From contig JAUXIP010000007.1 of assembly GCA_030620935.1 (NCBI GenBank), positions 1 to 18,472 of the forward strand: a stretch of DNA of 18,472 bases, read 5' to 3'. The notes under the pieces were generated by a model. It did no database searches. It was given only the letters and a program-made list of their open reading frames with translations, and was not told the origin of the DNA. Source of the DNA: Deltaproteobacteria bacterium (GTDB taxonomy: Bacteria; Desulfobacterota_B; Binatia; UBA9968). The translations under genes and the position numbers were made by a program. Positions 14,786 to 18,472 of this stretch are shown here, piece after piece; position 1 is the stretch's first letter; each line of letters starts with the position of its first letter.

Positions 14786-15927
14786 CTGCACTCTAACGCC
14801 CTTTCGATCTCTTCCGTCACCTCGTCATCCGACTCGATTTCTAGACGCCTTTGCAGGGTGTCCAACGCCTCTCTTGTTTTGATCTGCCCCAACGCCCAAG
14901 CCACATGCCGGCGCACCAGGGGCTCTTGATCTTCGAGCGCTTGGATCAAAGCAGGCACGGCCTCAGGACTTTTGAGATTGCCCAAGGCGACTGCCACATT
15001 GCGCAGAAAGCCGCGCCGCTTGGCCCGGAGAATCGGACTGCCGCGAAAGCGCCTCCGAAACTCCTCCTCGCTGAGAGAAAGTAGAGGTATCAGCTCCGGG
15101 GCGTGGAGACCCTCTCTGGGGAAAAAGGCCTTTTCATCCGTAGGAATCGCTTTGACATTATAAGGACAAACTTCCTGGCAGATATCGCAGCCGAAAATGT
15201 GATTGCCCATGAGAGATCGAAGATGGAGCGGAATGGCCCCTTTAAGTTCGATGGTAAGGTAAGAAATGCACCGGCGGGCGTCCAGCACATAGGGACCGAC
15301 AAAAGCCCCGGTCGGACACGCCTTCAGACAAAGGTCGCACTGACCGCAGCGATCTCTGATCGGGCGATCGTAATCAAGCTCGATATTTAGGAATAGCTCG
15401 CCGAGAAAAAACCATGAACCGCGCTGGGGAGAGATGAGATGGGTGTTTTTACCGATCCAGCCGATGCCGCTGACTCCGGCGAACTCCCTTTCTAAAACCG
15501 GTCCGGAATCGACAAAGGCCTTTCCCTCGACGGGATGAGGATAGAGTCCTCTGACGTCATTCAAAAGTGTTTCGAGTCTTTCCTTGATCACACCATGATA
15601 ATCATCTCCCCAGGCATAGCGTGAGATCCAGCCTGTCAGGCCGTTCTGCGCCGATGGTCTGGGCGAAGGGGTATGGTAGTTCATCCCGACTGAGATTACT
15701 GACACGGCCCAGGGAACCAACTTGGCAGGATCCCGGCGTAATGCTTCGGTCCGTTCCATGTAGCCCAACTCTCCTCCCAATCCGTTTCTTAGCCATTGGG
15801 CGAACGACTCCTCATGAGGGGGAACTTTCACCGGCGAGATCCCGACCAATACGAATCCGAGCCGCTGGGCCTTCTCTTTAACCCGCAATGACAAAGAGCC
15901 TGGTTCTAGGGGATTTATGGCCTTCAT
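14782..15927 (-). CDS. queG: Epoxyqueuosine reductase QueG
   Basis: Cobalamin-dependent iron-sulfur enzyme for the last step of queuosine tRNA modification. It has 381 aa from ATG at 15927; GGAGGAG lies about 11 nt upstream, so the in-frame TTG at 15960 is not preferred. The conserved FVDSGPVLEREFA block is at about 138-150, with the proposed catalytic D140. Two 4Fe-4S sites are seen: CGQCDLCLKAC (C194, C197, C200, C204), and C220 with CDICQEVC (C247, C250, C254). Residues about 300-380 form HEAT-like repeats (AVPALIQALEDQEPLVRRHVAWALG), found in many QueG proteins and probably tRNA-binding. It lies 139 nt downstream of the DUF2203 gene on the same strand. Confidence 0.95.
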   Translation of the reverse strand: MKAINPLEPGSLSLRVKEKAQRLGFVLVGISPVKVPPHEESFAQWLRNGLGGELGYMERTEALRRDPAKLVPWAVSVISVGMNYHTPSPRPSAQNGLTGWISRYAWGDDYHGVIKERLETLLNDVRGLYPHPVEGKAFVDSGPVLEREFAGVSGIGWIGKNTHLISPQRGSWFFLGELFLNIELDYDRPIRDRCGQCDLCLKACPTGAFVGPYVLDARRCISYLTIELKGAIPLHLRSLMGNHIFGCDICQEVCPYNVKAIPTDEKAFFPREGLHAPELIPLLSLSEEEFRRRFRGSPILRAKRRGFLRNVAVALGNLKSPEAVPALIQALEDQEPLVRRHVAWALGQIKTREALDTLQRRLEIESDDEVTEEIERALECS

Positions 15928-16013
15928 GGTCTCAACAACTCCTCCACCGCTTGAAATCAACCTTAGATCCGATAAAAATTGAACGACACATGGCCACCAG
16001 CGAGAGCGGCAAG

Positions 16014-16051
16014 ACCGAAGGCCGCGGGCACAGGGACGTTAAGGCTTCGGT
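16014..16051. repeat. Hairpin between DUF2203 and queG
   Basis: ACCGAAG (16014-16020) and CTTCGGT (16045-16051) form a 7-bp stem, extended by CC/GG across a one-base bulge. No T-tract follows on the minus strand, so it is not a clear terminator. It may be a processing or attenuation hairpin. Confidence 0.35.
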
Positions 16052-16066
16052 AGGCCCCGTGGAAGG

Positions 16067-16516
16067 TTAGTGAAAAGAAATATTCCCGCTTCCGTGATTT
16101 TCATCCGGGTCGAGTAATGGTTTGCGTCCGGCAAAGCCGTCTTCAATGCGATGCCAGTGGGCGACGCTCTCCTCTTCGTAGCACCAACAGAGAAATACAA
16201 TCTCTTCTCCGAAATGACAGGGGAAATCCACCAGCCCTTGCTCGACGCCCTTGCAGACGCAGCCGTAACTGTTGATTTCTTCCATCAAACCCTTGATCTC
16301 ATGAATCAAGCGGACAATCGCGTCTTTCTTTTGCAGTTGCTGCATCAGTTCCGGGCTGTCAGGAGAGAGCCTGTCTTGCTGGACTACCGTCTCGCTCTCG
16401 CTCTTCAAAAAATCGAGATTCTGGACAATCCGCTCTATCAGCGGACGTAAAGTCGGAAGGAGATCATTCGCCTCCTGTACAGTAAAGAGATGAGGGAACG
16501 ACTGTGAAGAAGCCAT
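16067..16516 (-). CDS. DUF2203 family protein
   Basis: A 149-aa protein of unknown function. It starts FTVQEANDLLPTLRPLIERI (11-30), followed by a helical, probably coiled-coil region (about 30-85), then the family C-terminal core GLVDFP (94-99), FLCW (108-111), VAHWHRIEDGFAGRKPL (118-134). These blocks are typical of DUF2203. It has five cysteines (C86, C88, C100, C110, C112), more than I would expect. ATG at 16516 has AAGGTGG about 7 nt upstream. It begins 30 nt after the receiver-LpxC gene and is probably co-transcribed with it. Confidence 0.8.
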   Translation of the reverse strand: MASSQSFPHLFTVQEANDLLPTLRPLIERIVQNLDFLKSESETVVQQDRLSPDSPELMQQLQKKDAIVRLIHEIKGLMEEINSYGCVCKGVEQGLVDFPCHFGEEIVFLCWCYEEESVAHWHRIEDGFAGRKPLLDPDENHGSGNISFH

Positions 16517-16546
16517 CGGCGGTCCACCTTTGAGCCTGAAGGAAGG

Positions 16547-17857
16547 CTACAAGGCCATACCCTTTCTCATTTCCCTGAGCAAGGCAATGTTGTCGGAGTG
16601 GCCTGTCATACGGGCTGTAATCATGCCGCGGATGGGACGTCCCAGCAGATAGAAGTCGCCCACGATATCGAGAATCTTATGGCGCGCAAACTCGTCGGAG
16701 AATCGAAGCTCGGTATTGATGATCTTCCCGTGGTCGAGGAGGATGAAATTGCTGAGCTTGCCGCCGTTCACCAGACCCAGCTTTTCCAGCTTCTCGATAT
16801 CCTTGAGGAAACCGAAAGTCCGCGCCGGCGCGATCTCTCGCTTGAAACGCTGCGGGCCCTTAAAAATATAGGTATATTCCTGCTTCCCCACCGGCTCGGG
16901 GTAATTGAGGATGTACCGAACTCCAAAAGAGTCCGCCGGCTCTATAGTGATGCTCTCCCCGCCCTCTTGCTCGACTCGATAGGGTTGGTTAACGACAATC
17001 TCAGACCATTCTTCGCCCTGCTTTTGGATTCCCGCTTCTTCGATCAAACGACAGAACTCCAGCGCAGAGCCGTCCATAATAGGAATCTCGCCTTGCATCT
17101 TCACCAGCAGGTTGCTGATGCCGTAACTGTGGAGCACGGCCAGAAAATGTTCCACGGTCCCGGCCACCATCCCTTTGCTCCGAAGCGAAGTTGCATAACC
17201 CGTGGATCCCACGTAATCCAGATGGGCCGGGACGGTTGCGTCCGCCGAGATCCCGCTAAATAGAATACCGCTATTGGGAGGAAGCGGATGGAGAATCACG
17301 CCGGTTTTTATGCCCGAGTGAAGACCTTGACCGGAAAGGACCACGCTCCTTTTCAAGGTTTTCTGTTTCAGGGGTCTCGACCCATTCCCATTGGACACTA
17401 CGACACGAGAGCGCCGCCTACTCTTCTCTCCTGGTGTTTCCCTGCCTTGTGCCTTTTTTTTCTTTACGGAGGGAGTCCGAGTCCCTCCAAGGGCGCGACG
17501 AACCGTCAGCAATAAGCCGTCTAGGGAGAGGGGTTTCTCGAGAAAGTCAAAGGCCCCGAATTTAGTGGCCGTGACCGCCGTATGGATGTTGCCGTGGCCA
17601 GAGATCATCACCACGTGGATGTCGGGCTCTTGTTTTTTTATCTCTTTGAGGAGACCGATGCCATCCACCCGCGGCATCCAGATATCCAAGAGAACGAGAT
17701 CGGGACGCTCCTTACGGATCGCATCCGAGACCTGGGTTCCATCCGGCATCTCGACGACCCGGTACCCCTCATCGCTCAGAATCTCGCGGACCGACTCACG
17801 GACACTATCTTCATCGTCCACGATAAGGATGGTCTTTGCCGTCTTTTTTTCTCTCAC
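16547..17857 (-). CDS. lpxC: Receiver-domain/LpxC fusion (UDP-3-O-acyl-GlcNAc deacetylase)
   Basis: A 436-aa fusion. Residues about 8-124 are a complete receiver domain of NtrX type: acidic pair D14/D15, phosphoacceptor D58 in LVLLDIWMP, S86, and K108 in FLEKPLS. A basic linker (about 125-164) follows. Residues about 165-436 are a full LpxC, the zinc deacetylase that commits precursors to lipid A. The E236-H237 motif is in TVEHFLAVLHSYGISN, MDGSALEF at 261-268, APARTFGF at 343-350, zinc ligands H393 and D397 in RHKILDIVGD, and H420 in TGHSDN. No HTH or AAA+ output domain is present. The start is GTG at 17857 with GGAGG closely upstream. It lies 21 nt after the kinase gene. Phosphorylation may control LpxC activity or stability; this is inference. 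Confidence 0.92.
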   Translation of the reverse strand: MREKKTAKTILIVDDEDSVRESVREILSDEGYRVVEMPDGTQVSDAIRKERPDLVLLDIWMPRVDGIGLLKEIKKQEPDIHVVMISGHGNIHTAVTATKFGAFDFLEKPLSLDGLLLTVRRALGGTRTPSVKKKKAQGRETPGEKSRRRSRVVVSNGNGSRPLKQKTLKRSVVLSGQGLHSGIKTGVILHPLPPNSGILFSGISADATVPAHLDYVGSTGYATSLRSKGMVAGTVEHFLAVLHSYGISNLLVKMQGEIPIMDGSALEFCRLIEEAGIQKQGEEWSEIVVNQPYRVEQEGGESITIEPADSFGVRYILNYPEPVGKQEYTYIFKGPQRFKREIAPARTFGFLKDIEKLEKLGLVNGGKLSNFILLDHGKIINTELRFSDEFARHKILDIVGDFYLLGRPIRGMITARMTGHSDNIALLREMRKGMAL

Positions 17858-17878
17858 TGCTCCTCCAAGAATACTCTG

Positions 17879-18472
17879 CTAGGAATAGGCTGCCTTTTTC
17901 TTGCCTTTGACCTCTTCAAGACCCATCTGAGACCGCACCGGCAGCTCAATAACGAACCGGGTGCCTTTGGGCTCATTGGGACGCACCCGGACGTAGCCCC
18001 GGTGATCCGCTACAATGGTGTTGACAATGGCCAACCCAAGCCCAGTTCCGCCCTTTTTCGTGGAGAAATAAGGCTCCAAAATCCTGGCCCCTACTTCCGG
18101 GTCCAGACCGTAACCGTCATCCGCCACCTCCAATTGCACGATCTCCAAGGAAGCATCGTAGATCGTGGAAATCGTGACTTTCCCTTTACCTTCTACGGCC
18201 GCGACTGCATTATCCAAAAGATTAAGCAGAGCCCGCTTGATTTGGTCCCGATCCAATTCAAGGAGGGGAAGTTCCCCTCTCTGAAATTTAAAATCAATTT
18301 CTTTGTGCCCCTCCTTAAAAAGAAAAAGGGCCTCGCTAATAATCTCGTTGAGGTCGTCCGGGGCCGGTTGGGCGGCAGGGAGCCGAGCAAATTGCGAGAA
18401 TTCATTCACCAGATTTTTCAACTCCTCCACCTGTTTGATGATCGTCGAGGTGCACTTGTCCAAAATGGCCCC
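17879..18472 (-). CDS. NtrY-like sensor histidine kinase, 5'-truncated by window edge
   Basis: C-terminal 197 codons of a histidine kinase. The frame is open to the window edge, so the sensor, HAMP/PAS and the phospho-histidine box lie outside. The segment ILDKCTSTIIKQVEELKNLVNEFSQFARLP resembles the end of the dimerisation domain of NtrY kinases. The ATPase domain has the N-box NLLDNAVAAVEG, G1 DDGYGLD, F-box EPYFSTKKGG and G2 TGLGLAIV. It ends with a lysine-rich tail (KGKKKAAYS). It directly precedes the receiver-LpxC gene, so that receiver is its most likely phosphorylation partner. Confidence 0.9.
   Translation of the reverse strand, partial: GAILDKCTSTIIKQVEELKNLVNEFSQFARLPAAQPAPDDLNEIISEALFLFKEGHKEIDFKFQRGELPLLELDRDQIKRALLNLLDNAVAAVEGKGKVTISTIYDASLEIVQLEVADDGYGLDPEVGARILEPYFSTKKGGTGLGLAIVNTIVADHRGYVRVRPNEPKGTRFVIELPVRSQMGLEEVKGKKKAAYS

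Overview
The window is bacterial chromosome from a Gram-negative organism. It encodes lipid A deacetylase (LpxC) and, by eye, has a GC content in the mid-50s. The gene set (type II fatty-acid genes, a GldA/GldF/GldG-like ABC cassette with a DUF4340 protein, QueG with C-terminal HEAT repeats, an NtrY-like kinase) resembles uncultured delta-proteobacterial, Methylomirabilota or Binatota-type lineages. That placement is an impression and is not proven by the sequence. The DNA is mostly densely packed core genes. Three stretches look accessory or decayed: 12163-14121, 14118-14315, and the repeat-rich DNA on both sides of glyA.

Left block, minus strand, 6528 to 1. A sigma70-like promoter (TTGACA-N16-TATATT, 6587-6560) drives yceD(DUF177)-rpmF-plsX-fabD-fabG-acpP. 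This is the usual ribosomal-protein L32/phospholipid/fatty-acid cluster, except that fabH (normally between plsX and fabD) and fabF (normally after acpP) are absent. A hairpin with a T-rich tail (2563-2506) closes this unit. Then come glyA, nrdR and a ribD cut by the window edge: one-carbon metabolism, ribonucleotide-reductase regulation and riboflavin synthesis. glyA is flanked on both sides by quasi-periodic inverted-repeat DNA.

Middle block, plus strand, 6896 to 12162. Five tightly packed genes encode an ABC-2 type exporter module. They are an ATPase (GldA-like), a six-helix permease (GldF-like), an auxiliary membrane protein with a large soluble domain (GldG-like), a DUF4340 membrane-anchored protein, and a single-pass AsmA-like protein. 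Downstream lies about 570 bp of non-coding DNA with a REP-like palindrome and several long, partly interleaved inverted repeats.

Next, 12734 to 14785, plus strand. A YhcC-type (TIGR01212) radical SAM gene has kept its two ends but lost the middle, in frame. It overlaps by 4 bp an HtrA/DegP-like protein that has lost all three protease catalytic residues but keeps a PDZ domain. The stop codon of that gene lies in the left end of a 198-bp element with perfect 17-bp terminal inverted repeats, a probable MITE. A YbgC-type thioesterase follows.

Right block, minus strand, 18472 to 14782. An NtrY-like histidine kinase (partial) is followed by a 436-aa protein that joins an NtrX-type receiver domain directly to a complete LpxC. 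DUF2203 and queG follow. The receiver-LpxC fusion beside a kinase is the most striking feature: it suggests that the committed step of lipid A synthesis is itself the output of a two-component system. I found no rRNA, tRNA or CRISPR array.
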